NCBI GenBank assembly: GCA_937876195.1
Contig: CALEIK010000027.1
Span: 185,166-249,165 of the forward strand
Reading direction: 5' to 3'
DNA length: 64,000 bases
Origin: an uncultured Flavobacteriales bacterium
GTDB lineage: Bacteria > Bacteroidota > Bacteroidia > Flavobacteriales_D > Crocinitomicaceae
The translations under genes and the position numbers were made by a program. The notes below the pieces were generated by a model. The model saw nothing but the letters and a program-made list of their open reading frames with translations. It did no database searches and was not told the origin of the DNA. Below are positions 1 through 9,500 of this stretch, one piece after another (within the stretch, counting starts at the first letter, position 1; each line of letters starts with the position of its first letter).

Positions 1-39
1 TGTAAAGTCGTGGGGAACAATAAAGTTTTTAGTTTTCAT
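1..39 (-). CDS. Universal stress protein (UspA family), N-terminal 13 codons only
   Basis: An ATG at 39 on the minus strand opens a frame that leaves the window at base 1. It reads MKTKNFIVPHDFT. The run IVPHDFT is the first beta strand of UspA-fold proteins in Bacteroidota, where the Asp contacts the nucleotide. A good -7 box lies 33 bases upstream. The rest of the gene is outside the window, so domain number and ATP-binding type cannot be judged. The family call rests on 13 residues. Confidence 0.6.
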   Translation of the reverse strand, partial: MKTKNFIVPHDFT

Positions 40-71
40 AATTGGTGTTTTGCAGGTATTTAATTTAAGAA

Positions 72-79
72 CAAATATA
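72..79 (-). promoter_or_regulatory. Bacteroidota -7 box for the left-edge stress gene
   Basis: Minus-strand TATATTTG fits the TAnnTTTG -7 consensus of Bacteroidota sigma-A promoters. It lies 33 bases before the ATG at 39. The best -33 TTG is at about 105-107, 25 bases away, which is longer than usual, so only the -7 element is well supported. Confidence 0.45.
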
Positions 80-115
80 GCAATAATGCATTTTTCTGCA
101 CTAACAATCAGTAAA

Positions 116-1030
116 TTATTTTAAAGCAGTCTTATTGAGAAGCCTCTTCGCTTTTCTTCGGTTTCGTGCTTTAAGAATAGCATTTGCAATCACCACAGCG
201 ATAATTAAGGTGGCGCCCACGTAAAATTTTGTGTTCAATATTTCATGCTCGTTGAGGATAATAATCGCGAGAAAGAAGGTGTATACAGGTTCTAGATTGA
301 TACTCAAAGAAACGGTAAACGCACCCAAGTGATTTACGACATCCACAATGGCAAGAAAAGCAAATGCTGTACAAACGATTCCCAAAAAGAGCAACCAAAG
401 TACGTCCGTCCATGTAACAGCAAAAAGAGCGGATGTCATTTCTCCCTTAAAGAGCATAATGATTGAGAGCACCACAAACGCAGCCAACATTTCATAAAGG
501 GTAATTTTCAGCGCAGAGGTATTTTTAACAAGCTGGCCATTTAGAACGGCAAACAGTGCAGCAAGAAAAGCAGAAGTCAAACCGTAAAACAATGCCTTAT
601 ACTCGGTGGCTTTGAAGTCCCCAGAGATATAGTAAATCCCATAAACGACAATAAGACTTAAAATGAGTTCTCCCCAAGAAAAGGGACGTTTGGTAATCAA
701 GGGTTCGAGCCAAGCGACATGCAAAGTAGCAGTGGACATACACAGGACCCCCAGTGAAGCGGTTGAAAGTTGAATGGACATGTAAAATGTAAGCCAATGA
801 AGTCCCACAATCCCTCCAACAATGAACAATTGAAGCAACTTTCTTTTATCGTTTATTACATAGGCTTTTTTAAAGATGAGGGCAACGACAAGCACGACAA
901 CAAATGCAATGAGTACCCGGTACCAAACGATGTACAAAGAATCAAGATTGATGAGCTTCCCTAGAATTCCCGTAAAGCCCCAAAGAAAAACGATGAGGTG
1001 TAATAAAATATGATTCTTATACTTTAACAT
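116..1030 (-). CDS. EamA/DMT-family inner-membrane transporter
   Basis: About 304 residues with roughly ten hydrophobic helices in two five-helix halves, the normal layout of EamA (DMT superfamily) metabolite exporters. The C terminus is basic (RNRRKAKR), as expected for a cytoplasmic tail. An upstream in-frame ATG at 1069 would add 13 residues, but that stretch is the terminator hairpin of the preceding gene, so the ATG at 1030 is preferred. The substrate cannot be predicted; relatives export amino acids or other small metabolites. The gene follows the Lys/Glu-rich gene on the same strand across a terminator. Confidence 0.85.
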   Translation of the reverse strand: MLKYKNHILLHLIVFLWGFTGILGKLINLDSLYIVWYRVLIAFVVVLVVALIFKKAYVINDKRKLLQLFIVGGIVGLHWLTFYMSIQLSTASLGVLCMSTATLHVAWLEPLITKRPFSWGELILSLIVVYGIYYISGDFKATEYKALFYGLTSAFLAALFAVLNGQLVKNTSALKITLYEMLAAFVVLSIIMLFKGEMTSALFAVTWTDVLWLLFLGIVCTAFAFLAIVDVVNHLGAFTVSLSINLEPVYTFFLAIIILNEHEILNTKFYVGATLIIAVVIANAILKARNRRKAKRLLNKTALK

Positions 1031-1036
1031 GTGCAC

Positions 1037-1066
1037 AAAAAAAGCGCCCGCTAGTGGCGGACGCTT
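1037..1066 (-). terminator. Rho-independent terminator of the Lys/Glu-rich gene
   Basis: On the minus strand, AAGCGTCCGC pairs with GCGGGCGCTT around loop CACTA, with one G-T wobble, and is followed by seven T. It sits 22 bases after the stop at 1089 and just before the preferred EamA start. Confidence 0.85.
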
Positions 1067-1088
1067 CAAATCTAATTATTCAAAAAAA

Positions 1089-2342
1089 CTATTTCATTTT
1101 TTTCAATACTTTTTTACGTTTATCATCAAGCTTTTTTTGACTGTCTTTTAATTTGGATTTTTCTTTGTCCAATTTTTCTTGATTTTTTGCCGTTTTTTCA
1201 GGGTTCTTACCTTTCTTACGATCCTTATCGATGTCCTTTTGATTTCCATCTAACTTCTTGAAACTCTTATCAAGTTTCTTTTGTTCCTTATCTATTTTAT
1301 CAAGTTCAGACTGCAATTTTTCAGCTTTTTTGGCTGCCTTTTCCGCTTCTTTCTTTTCTTTTTCAGCTTCCTTAGCGGCTTTTTCTTGCTCTTTTTTCTT
1401 CTTTTCAGCCTCTTTCTTTTGCTTTTCTTCTTCCTTCGCTTTTTTCTCTTCTTCTTTCGCTTCCTTTTCTGCTTTTTTAGAAGCATCTTTCGCTTCATCT
1501 TTTGCTTTGTCAGCTGCGTCTTCCTTTTCTTTTGCCGCTTTTTCTGCTTCCTTTATCTCTTTCTCTTGTTCTTTTTGATCTTTGGATGCATCCGATTTGG
1601 CATTTTTCTCATCCTTCTTAGCGTTTTCTAGCTTTTGCTTCTCAACGATATCTTCACGATCCTTTTCTTCTTCAGCTCTTCTGGCAGCCTCTTCGTCGCG
1701 CATTCTCATATCCTCTTCGAGCTTTTTCCTTTGCTCTTCTGTCCGCTGCTCATTTGCTTTTTTAGCTTCTTCCGCTTCCGCTTTTGCTTTTTCAGCCTCC
1801 GCCTGTTTTTCTTCCGCCTCCTTTGTTATGCGTTCTTTTTCTTCAGAAAGTTCTTGCTGCTTCTTAATAGCTTCTTCTTTTCGCTTTTCAGCTTCAATTG
1901 CATCCGCTTTTTCTTTTTCAATCTGCTCTTCTGTTTTTACTACTTTCACATCTGAATTAGTAGTAATTTCTTCTGCAGATTCTCCTTTTGCCTCAAGGTT
2001 GAAGGAATATGTTTTGGAGTTTTCCAGCGTTAAGCCGCTTATTTTATCCTTTTTGTATAAAGAGTGATAAACTTCTATTGACACCACCTGATCTCCGTAT
2101 GTTGGAATTGAAATAGCAACTTGTCCACTTTCATTTGTTGTTCCTGCTCCGATGACCATTTTGTCGGCAAATACTTTTACCAAAGCTCCCTTAACAGGCG
2201 TATTACTGCTATTCACTGATATAGTTATCTCAACACCTTCTTTTTGAATGGTTGTTTTAGTAGGCGCATCAACAGCATTGTTAATAGCGAAAACACTAGT
2301 AGAACCAAGCACTAATGCTACCAAAATATAAAGTTTTTTCAT
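1089..2342 (-). CDS. Exported Ig-like/carboxypeptidase-regulatory protein with long Lys/Glu-rich coiled coil
   Basis: 417 residues. A signal peptide (about 1-19, ending VFA) is followed by a beta-rich domain at about 30-115 resembling a carboxypeptidase-regulatory or Ig-like fold (alternating Val/Gly strands). From about 130 to the C terminus the protein is almost pure Lys, Glu, Ala, Asp and Gln, a predicted continuous charged coiled coil or single alpha-helix, ending in a very basic tail (KKVLKKMK). No enzyme motif is present. I infer a periplasmic or cell-surface structural role, possibly envelope spacing. The Lys/Glu bias makes the opposite strand look open in Ser/Phe-rich frames, which are not genes. 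Family unknown. Confidence 0.8.
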   Translation of the reverse strand: MKKLYILVALVLGSTSVFAINNAVDAPTKTTIQKEGVEITISVNSSNTPVKGALVKVFADKMVIGAGTTNESGQVAISIPTYGDQVVSIEVYHSLYKKDKISGLTLENSKTYSFNLEAKGESAEEITTNSDVKVVKTEEQIEKEKADAIEAEKRKEEAIKKQQELSEEKERITKEAEEKQAEAEKAKAEAEEAKKANEQRTEEQRKKLEEDMRMRDEEAARRAEEEKDREDIVEKQKLENAKKDEKNAKSDASKDQKEQEKEIKEAEKAAKEKEDAADKAKDEAKDASKKAEKEAKEEEKKAKEEEKQKKEAEKKKKEQEKAAKEAEKEKKEAEKAAKKAEKLQSELDKIDKEQKKLDKSFKKLDGNQKDIDKDRKKGKNPEKTAKNQEKLDKEKSKLKDSQKKLDDKRKKVLKKMK

Positions 2343-2449
2343 TATAGTCTTTTTTATTTAGAAATTAAATATAGCTAAATATAGCCATTTCTCCTATTAC
2401 TTTCATGGATTAGCAAAAACTATTCCGATAAATCCATTAATTTTATCCG

Positions 2450-3568
2450 ATGCAATTTAAAGACGTTGTTGGGCAGGCTCAGTTAAAGGCACAGTTGATA
2501 AAAAGTGCCAAGGCGGATAAAATTAGCCATGCCCATTTATTTTTGGGAGACATGGGCAATGGAGGACTTCCAGTGGCGCTTGCGTTCGTACAATACATCA
2601 TGTGTGAGAACAAATCTGACCACGATAGTTGTGGTGTTTGTCCTTCGTGTATTAAAATTAGTAAGAACCAGCACCCAGACGTGCACTTCTCATTTCCAAC
2701 GGTTCAGGCGGTCGGCAAGACTTCCGATGAACTCCTAAAAGAATGGCGCGAAATTCTGGAGGAAACGCCTTATTTTGATTTGAATGAATGGATAAGAAAA
2801 TCTGACGAAAAGGAAAGAAAGCCAATCATTGGTGTGCAAGAAAGCCAAGAGATTATAAAAAAACTCAGCTTTCGCTCCTACGAAGGAGGATACAAAGTAA
2901 TGATCATTTGGCACCCTGAAGAAATGAACCCTGCGTGTGCGAACAAGCTATTAAAAATCATTGAGGAACCGCCTGCGCGAACACTCTTTATACTTGTGGC
3001 AACATCACAAGAAAAATTATTGCAAACTATTCTTTCAAGAACTCAGACAACATTGATTCCAAGACTCAGCGTAGAAGATATCAGTGCTTATTTAGTGAGC
3101 GAAAAGAGCATTGGAAAGGGATTAGCCGAAAGTGTTGCTTCGCGTTCGGAAGGGAGTTTAATTGAGGCAATCAACCTCGTGGGAGATGGTATAGAAAGGG
3201 ATGAAAATTATATGCTCTTCACTCAGCTCATGCGCGTCTGTTATCGCAAAAATGTGATTGATATGATGGAGTGGAGTGATGCTGTTGCAGCGAAGAGCAA
3301 AGAAGTACAAAAGGAGTTTTTAAAGTATTCCCTTCATATGTTTAGGCAAAGTATGCTCCGCAATTATACCGAAAACCTATTAACGAAGGTGTCGGAGGAT
3401 GAAAATGGGTTCTTGGATAATTTTTCAAAATTTATTACAGGAAATAACGTGCAGGACTTTTTGCAAACGTTCAGTGATGCACACTACCACATCGAAAGGA
3501 ATGCGAACAGCAAAATATTGTTTACCAATCTTTGTTTTCAAGTGATGCGTTTCATCCATGCGGCTTAA
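2450..3568 (+). CDS. holB: DNA polymerase III subunit delta' (clamp loader)
   Basis: 372 residues. The N-terminal AAA+ domain starts with VVGQ and HAHLFLG. The P-loop position (about 33-39, GDMGNGG) lacks the Walker Lys, normal for delta', which does not hydrolyse ATP. Cysteines at about 52, 61, 64 and 67 form the clamp-loader zinc module. LLKIIEEPP, VATSQ and ILSRTQ match the conserved Walker B/sensor/SRC-like regions. It loads the beta clamp together with delta and gamma/tau. It heads a co-directional group with ricT and gldH, an arrangement I recall as common in Bacteroidota. Confidence 0.93.
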   Translation: MQFKDVVGQAQLKAQLIKSAKADKISHAHLFLGDMGNGGLPVALAFVQYIMCENKSDHDSCGVCPSCIKISKNQHPDVHFSFPTVQAVGKTSDELLKEWREILEETPYFDLNEWIRKSDEKERKPIIGVQESQEIIKKLSFRSYEGGYKVMIIWHPEEMNPACANKLLKIIEEPPARTLFILVATSQEKLLQTILSRTQTTLIPRLSVEDISAYLVSEKSIGKGLAESVASRSEGSLIEAINLVGDGIERDENYMLFTQLMRVCYRKNVIDMMEWSDAVAAKSKEVQKEFLKYSLHMFRQSMLRNYTENLLTKVSEDENGFLDNFSKFITGNNVQDFLQTFSDAHYHIERNANSKILFTNLCFQVMRFIHAA

Positions 3569-3676
3569 TCAGTGAAATGATAAGTTGTTAAAAGAAGACC
3601 GTTCATTCTAAGGTCAAACTATCGGTACTAGATGTAATTTTATGTGTACTTTTATCACAAAGAAAAGAGAAAAACT

Positions 3677-4942
3677 ATGGCATGTGCAAGTTGTAGCAGT
3701 GGAGGAGGTACCCCAAGGGGATGCAAGAATAACGGTAACTGTAGTTCAGGTGGATGCAATAAACTAGAAGTGTACGATTGGCTAGCCAACGTTTCACTTC
3801 CAAGTGGTCAGAAACCATACGATATTGTTGAAGTACGATTTAAAAATAGCAGAAAGGAGTTTTTTAAGAACAACAAAGAACTTCCGCTTCAAGCGGGGGA
3901 CGTTGTAGTTGTCGAAGGCTCGCCAGGAATAGACGTAGGAGTAGTTTCCGTCGTTGGTGAATTGGCGCGTATTCAAGTGGCAAAAAAAGCGGAAAACTTT
4001 AAACCTGTCGAAGCAAAAAAAATCAAGAACATAGCTGAGCAAGAAAACATTGATAACTGGATAAGAGCTCGTTCACTTGAAAAAGAAGTGATGTATAAGT
4101 CCAGAACTCTGGCTGTTAACCTTGGACTACAAATGAAAATCTCCGATGTTGAATACCAAGCCGACCTTTCGAAGGCGACATTTTATTATACAGCAGAAGG
4201 GCGTGTAGATTTTAGACAGCTTATTCGTGACATGGCCAACGAGTTTAAGATTCGTGTGGAAATGAAACAAATAGGTTCTCGTCAAGAAGCTTCTCGTTTG
4301 GGAGGTATTGGATCTTGCGGAAGAGAGTTATGTTGTGCAACGTGGCTTACAGATTTTAGATCTGTTTCCACATCAGCAGCTCGATACCAGCAGTTATCTT
4401 TGAACCCACAGAAATTGGCGGGTCAATGTGGAAAACTCAAGTGTTGCCTCAATTACGAGCTGGACATGTACTTGGATGCTCTAAAGGCGTTTCCAAAGGG
4501 AGATGTGAAGTTGCGCACAGAAAAGGGCACCGCCATGTATGTGAAAACAGATGTGTTTAAACAAGAGATGTGGTATGCATACGATGGAGGAAGTGGGACA
4601 ACTCTTGTTCCGTTGGGACCAGACCGTGTGAGAGAAATAATTCGTTTAAATAAAGACGGGAAAAAACCCGCGGATCTGAAAGAGTTTGTTGTACCAGAAA
4701 AAGCTGTTGAACCAGACTATGGAAATGTGGTTGGGCAGGACAGTTTGAATAGGTTTGAGCATATTTTCAAGAAGAAGAAAAACCGACCGAATAAGAACAG
4801 GGGAGGTGGTAATAACCAAGCCCAAACCTCGAAGGAAGGCAATGTTACGAGCGAAGTAAAAAAACCTCAAAATAAGCGTCGTAACAACCGAAGAAAGAAA
4901 AACCCTAACAACCCGAACACCCCAAATAATGAAGCGAAATAG
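3677..4942 (+). CDS. ricT: PSP1-domain protein RicT (YaaT)
   Basis: 421 residues from the ATG at 3677. An upstream in-frame ATG at 3644 would add 11 residues that do not resemble the family, whose members here start MACASC. The N terminus carries a Cys-rich cluster (CASC, CKNNGNC, GGC). The PSP1 domain follows, with its two diagnostic Cys motifs, CGRELCCATW and CGKLKCCLNYE. In Bacillus the RicAFT complex binds iron-sulfur clusters and helps RNase Y-dependent RNA maturation; the role in Bacteroidota is not established. The C-terminal 60 residues are Lys/Asn-rich and probably disordered, suiting RNA contact. The 3' end overlaps gldH by 14 bases. Confidence 0.9.
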   Translation: MACASCSSGGGTPRGCKNNGNCSSGGCNKLEVYDWLANVSLPSGQKPYDIVEVRFKNSRKEFFKNNKELPLQAGDVVVVEGSPGIDVGVVSVVGELARIQVAKKAENFKPVEAKKIKNIAEQENIDNWIRARSLEKEVMYKSRTLAVNLGLQMKISDVEYQADLSKATFYYTAEGRVDFRQLIRDMANEFKIRVEMKQIGSRQEASRLGGIGSCGRELCCATWLTDFRSVSTSAARYQQLSLNPQKLAGQCGKLKCCLNYELDMYLDALKAFPKGDVKLRTEKGTAMYVKTDVFKQEMWYAYDGGSGTTLVPLGPDRVREIIRLNKDGKKPADLKEFVVPEKAVEPDYGNVVGQDSLNRFEHIFKKKKNRPNKNRGGGNNQAQTSKEGNVTSEVKKPQNKRRNNRRKKNPNNPNTPNNEAK

Positions 4943-5399
4943 TTGGTTTTTTATTAGTATACTGCTTTTGTTAACCGCGTGTGGAAAAGCACCGCACTAC
5001 GAAAAATCGTATTCTTTCAAAAAGAAGGAGTGGACAAGAGACATTAAACCATCGTTCGAAGTTGAAATCAATGACATTGATAAGAAGTATAATTTTACAG
5101 TGCTACTCCGAACAACAACGGACTACAATTACAGCAACTTGTGGATTTTTCTTAAAACAGAGGCGCCAGATGGAACATCAGCGCGTGAGCCGTTTCAAAT
5201 TCATTTGGCAAACCCAGAGGGAGCTTGGTTGGGCAACAAAACAGGAACGGTTGTAGAAACAGCCCTTTATTTTAAAGAAAGAAAACTTCCGCTAAAAGGA
5301 AAGTATACGTTTACAATTGAGCAAGGAATCACCTCGAAGCAAGTAGATGAGGTGCTTGATATCACGTTTATCGTTGATGAAGTGGTAGAAGAACAGTAA
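4929..5399 (+). CDS. gldH: Gliding motility lipoprotein GldH
   Basis: 156 residues with a lipobox at the N terminus (LLLLTAC, Cys about 18), so it is lipid-anchored. Size and sequence match GldH (for example YSNLWIFLKT, PFQIHLANPEG, TFTIEQGI). GldH is needed for gliding in Flavobacterium johnsoniae and is associated with the GldK-N/type IX machinery. The start lies inside the end of ricT, implying translational coupling. Presence of gldH does not prove motility, since many non-gliding Bacteroidota keep it. Confidence 0.88.
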   Translation: MKRNSWFFISILLLLTACGKAPHYEKSYSFKKKEWTRDIKPSFEVEINDIDKKYNFTVLLRTTTDYNYSNLWIFLKTEAPDGTSAREPFQIHLANPEGAWLGNKTGTVVETALYFKERKLPLKGKYTFTIEQGITSKQVDEVLDITFIVDEVVEEQ

Positions 5400-5403
5400 C
5401 CCA

Positions 5404-6063
5404 TTAAAATTTATAGGAGTACGATACGGAGAGAACATGCCTCAAGCTTTTGGAGTAATCCCGCAGCCATTTATCCAGTTGGTATTTTACGCCTATTCCA
5501 TGTGGGCCATCTAACTCCAATTTTACCCCCAATGCATAACGAACCTTTGTAATCTGATGTCCACTTGGACCATAAACAGGATTGTAAAAAAGCTCTGCAC
5601 CAAAAGTTGGAGTAAAAATACTGTTGTCTATATCGTATTCAACGGACGGACGAAGTCGAATTGCCTGATCAAAGTCCGCATCATAACTTGCAGTGTTAAT
5701 TCGGTTGAAGGCGTATTGGTAACGCAACCGTAATTCCATTTTTAGACGCTTAATTTTTTCACTGAACTCTGCGTTGATATTCACACGATGTGAAAGCTTA
5801 TAGTTGCCGTACTTGTTTTTATCAGTCACCAAACGGTAGTCAACGGAGGGCTCAAACCATTTTGTGATTTCGTATTTCAATTTTGCCTGCGGAAAGAAGG
5901 TTTGAACACCAGCACCGTTAAATCGTGTATTTAACTCAGTCGCCCAGCTCAGGTCCTTTGTTATTTTTCCTTTTACACCCAGTTCTGTCCACAGCATGAC
6001 TTCATGCTGTCCGAACGTGAACGTTGAACACACCAAGAAAAATATAAAAGTTGCTGACTTCAT
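5404..6063 (-). CDS. DUF2490-family outer-membrane beta-barrel protein
   Basis: 219 residues from the ATG at 6063, which overlaps the upstream lipoprotein stop by one base (TGATG). The frame also allows a TTG three bases earlier. It has a signal peptide ending FGQ and then alternating amphipathic strands rich in Tyr, Arg and Asn. The C terminus is SVSYSYKF, with the terminal Phe typical of BamA-recognised barrels. DUF2490 members are predicted outer-membrane porin-like proteins with no assigned substrate. It converges on gldH with a 4-base gap. Confidence 0.8.
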   Translation of the reverse strand: MKSATFIFFLVCSTFTFGQHEVMLWTELGVKGKITKDLSWATELNTRFNGAGVQTFFPQAKLKYEITKWFEPSVDYRLVTDKNKYGNYKLSHRVNINAEFSEKIKRLKMELRLRYQYAFNRINTASYDADFDQAIRLRPSVEYDIDNSIFTPTFGAELFYNPVYGPSGHQITKVRYALGVKLELDGPHGIGVKYQLDKWLRDYSKSLRHVLSVSYSYKF

Positions 6064-6461
6064 CAATCAATTACGGTTATAGTACCGACATCAACGGTTG
6101 ACTTTTTATCCGTAATTTCTACGCTTGTTAAGAGTGCTTTTTTCCCACTCCCAGAGCATGATGCACAATCTTCATAAACAAAAAGCGTGTAATTTCCTTT
6201 TTCCAAATAATCAAATTTGAAACTGCCATCGTAAGATGTTTCAACATCATCGTCAAATGACACACCGTTATCGCCATATATGATATAGACATCAAACTTA
6301 GGTGCGAAGTAGACATCAAGTGTATCCATATCGGGTGCCAGTTTTACAATGGATACCTTTCCAACAATCGACGACGATCCGCCAGGACCTTCAACCTTCT
6401 TACAACCACTAAATACGGCGGTTAAAAAAAGGAAAGAAATAAAAAACAAGGGCAATTTCAT
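6063..6461 (-). CDS. Small lipoprotein with SpaA/carboxypeptidase-like fold
   Basis: 132 residues. The signal peptide ends at a lipobox (AVFSGC, then KK). The remainder resembles a carboxypeptidase-regulatory beta sandwich (IVGKVSI near the start, YDGSFKFDYLEKGNYTLFV in the middle). A CASCSGSG segment might form a disulfide. It is the first gene of a two-gene unit with the DUF2490 barrel, so it may be a surface or periplasmic partner of that barrel (inference). Confidence 0.75.
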   Translation of the reverse strand: MKLPLFFISFLFLTAVFSGCKKVEGPGGSSSIVGKVSIVKLAPDMDTLDVYFAPKFDVYIIYGDNGVSFDDDVETSYDGSFKFDYLEKGNYTLFVYEDCASCSGSGKKALLTSVEITDKKSTVDVGTITVID

Positions 6462-6590
6462 AGTTATTCTATTTAAAATAAAACGTTAAGCATACAACCT
6501 TTAGGGTAAAATATACGTTACGAAGATACAATATTGACATAATATTTCTTAATATTGATATAACATTCCGTTAATTTTAAAACGAACTAC

Positions 6591-9500
6591 ATGAAAACCG
6601 ACAGACTGAAAGGGCTCAGTAAGCTAAAGAAATCGATATTTATTCTTTTTATCCTTTATTCATTTACGGGAACTTCACAGGTAATCATCAATGAATACTG
6701 TGTTTCCAACATGAATGGTTACGTAGATAATTTTGGAGAAAGGGAAGACTGGGTGGAACTGTACAATGTAACTGGTGCCCCGATTGATTTGACAGGATAT
6801 TATTTATCGGACAAGGCTGGAAATCCTCTTAAGTGGCAAATTCCAAGTGGAATAATTCCAGCAAACGGTTTTCTCATGGTTATTGCATCTACAAGAGGGG
6901 TTGTTAATGGAACGGAGATACATCCAAACTTTAACCTAAAACAGACGAGAGGGGAGTGGATTATTCTCTCTAATAACTTAGGAAACTTGGTGGATGAAAT
7001 AGAAATGACACAAATGACCAAAGCCGATCATTCCATTGGTAGGACAACGAACGGCGCCGGAACCTGGAGTTTGTTTACAACACCAACACCGGAAGCAAAC
7101 AATGTAGGAGCGCAAAATTTTTATGAACCCACCCCCACGATGGATTTAGCACCTGGGTTTTATGTCGGACCACAAGCCGTTTCTTTGGCGTGTACTAACC
7201 CTGGAGCAACCATTCGTTATACCCTTGATGGGTCTGAACCAACAGCGGCATCTACGGCTTATGCGGGTCCGATTCCAATTAACACAACAACAGTAGTTAG
7301 AGCAAAGGCGTTTGGAGCAAATCTTCCAAGTTTTAATGAAACAAACACGTACTTTATAGATGTAACACATAATATACCAGTTGTTTCTATCAGTGGTCAA
7401 CAGGTGGCAACGCTTTTAGGCGGGTCGCAAATCGAACCTCAAGGAGCACTGGAATTGTTTGAAGAAGATGGTGCGTTTATAGATGAAGGTGAGGGGCATT
7501 TCAATAAGCACGGGAATGATTCCTGGGCATACCCACAACGAGGATTTGATTTTATTTTGAGAGATCAGTTTGGATATAACTCAGACTTGCAACACGAAAT
7601 TTTTCCAGAGAAAAACAGAGACGAGTTTCAGCGCATTATGTTGAAACCCGGAGCCAGTGATAATTATCCTTTTGAAAACGGAGGAGCACATATTCGAGAT
7701 GCATTCATTCACACGCTTTCTATACGATCCGACCTGTTAATGGACGAAAGAACTTGGAGACCAGCCATTGTTTATCTAAATGGCGAATATTGGGGAGTAT
7801 ATGAGATTAGAGAAAAAGCCGATGATCACGATTATACAAAGCATTACTATCAACAAGACAAATTCAATATACAATACCTAAAAACATGGGGAGGAACTTG
7901 GGAAGAATATGGAGCACCAGATGCTCAAGATGATTGGGATGACCTACGAAATTATATTTTAACTAACAATATGGCTCCAGGCGCCGCATTTGATAATGTG
8001 GACACATTGCTAAACTGGAGGTCATTAGCGGATTATTTTATGATTAACTCATACACGGTTAATCAGGACTGGCTGAATTGGAATACCGCATGGTGGAGAG
8101 GAATGAACCCATTGGAGACAAAGAAGAAATGGCGTTATGTGTTGTGGGATATGGATGCTACATTCGGACACTATGTGAATTATACGGGTATACCAGACCC
8201 TAGCGCTAACGCGGATCCCTGTAATGCTGAGAACCTTCCAAACCCTGGAGGTCAAGGCCACACGGATATTTTAGAAAAATTAATAGCCGAGAACCCAGCT
8301 GTAGAGCAATACTACATTACACGCTACATTGATTTGGTCAACACCTATTTTTCTTGTGATTACATGAATCAGCTACTTGATAGTATGCTTCTTGAAATCA
8401 CCCCCGAAATGCCAGCTCAGATTGCGCGATGGGGTGGATCAATGGCGGGTTGGAATAACAATGTGCAGGATTTAAAAGATTTTATCGATGCAAGATGCTT
8501 AGCACTTGAACAGGGACTCATTGATTGTTACGACCTTACAGGGCCTTATGATGTTAGTTTTGACGTAGATCCAGTGAACTCAGGTGAGATAAAAGTGAAC
8601 TCGGTTTGGGCTCCATATTATCCATGGGTGACACAGTATTTTGGTGGAATATCTACAAATCTAATCGCCGAAGCAAACCCAGGGTATATTTTTGACCATT
8701 GGGAGTATACGACGGGCCCAATGACAGGCCCAATAACAGATAGCATTAACAGCATTGAGATAAATGGTCCTGAAGATATTGTTGCCGTTTTTGTGTTGAA
8801 TGGACCACCAGTCGACACGGATGGAGACGGAATCAATGATGGCGACGAGGCCTCGATGTGCACAGATCCACTTAACCCTGATACAGATGGCGACGGAATT
8901 AATGATGGTGACGAGGTATCGAATGGAACCGACCCATGTAATGCCTGTGACCCAAACCTAAACGCCGGACCCTGTGATCAGGATGGAGATGGTTTGACCA
9001 ATGATGAAGAGGGAGTAATTGGAACAGATCCGATTAACCCTGATACAGATGGAGACGGAATCAATGATGGCGACGAAGATACCGCAGGATCGGACCCGCT
9101 GGATCCTTGTGATCCAAATTTAAATGCTGGACCATGCGATCAAGACGGAGATGGCTTGACCAATGATGAAGAGGGAGTAATTGGAACAGATCCGCTTAAC
9201 CCTGATACAGATGGCGATGGAATCAATGATGGCGACGAAGATACCGCAGGATCGGACCCGTTGGATCCTTGTGATCCAAATTTAAATGCTGGACCATGCG
9301 ATCAAGATGGAGATGGCTTGACCAATGATGAAGAGGGAGTAATTGGAACAGATCCGGTCAACCCCGATACAGATGGAGACGGAATTAATGACGGAGACGA
9401 AAATACTGCAGGGTCGGACCCGTTGGACCCCTGTGATCCAGATGATTCATCTATTGATTGTCAAACAGATAGTGATGGTGACGGCTTGACGGATGCAGAA

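Noticed and set aside
1258..2067. Long Ser/Phe-rich plus-strand open frames
   Set aside because: They mirror the Lys/Glu-rich codons of the real minus-strand gene at 1089-2342; no start context or family features.
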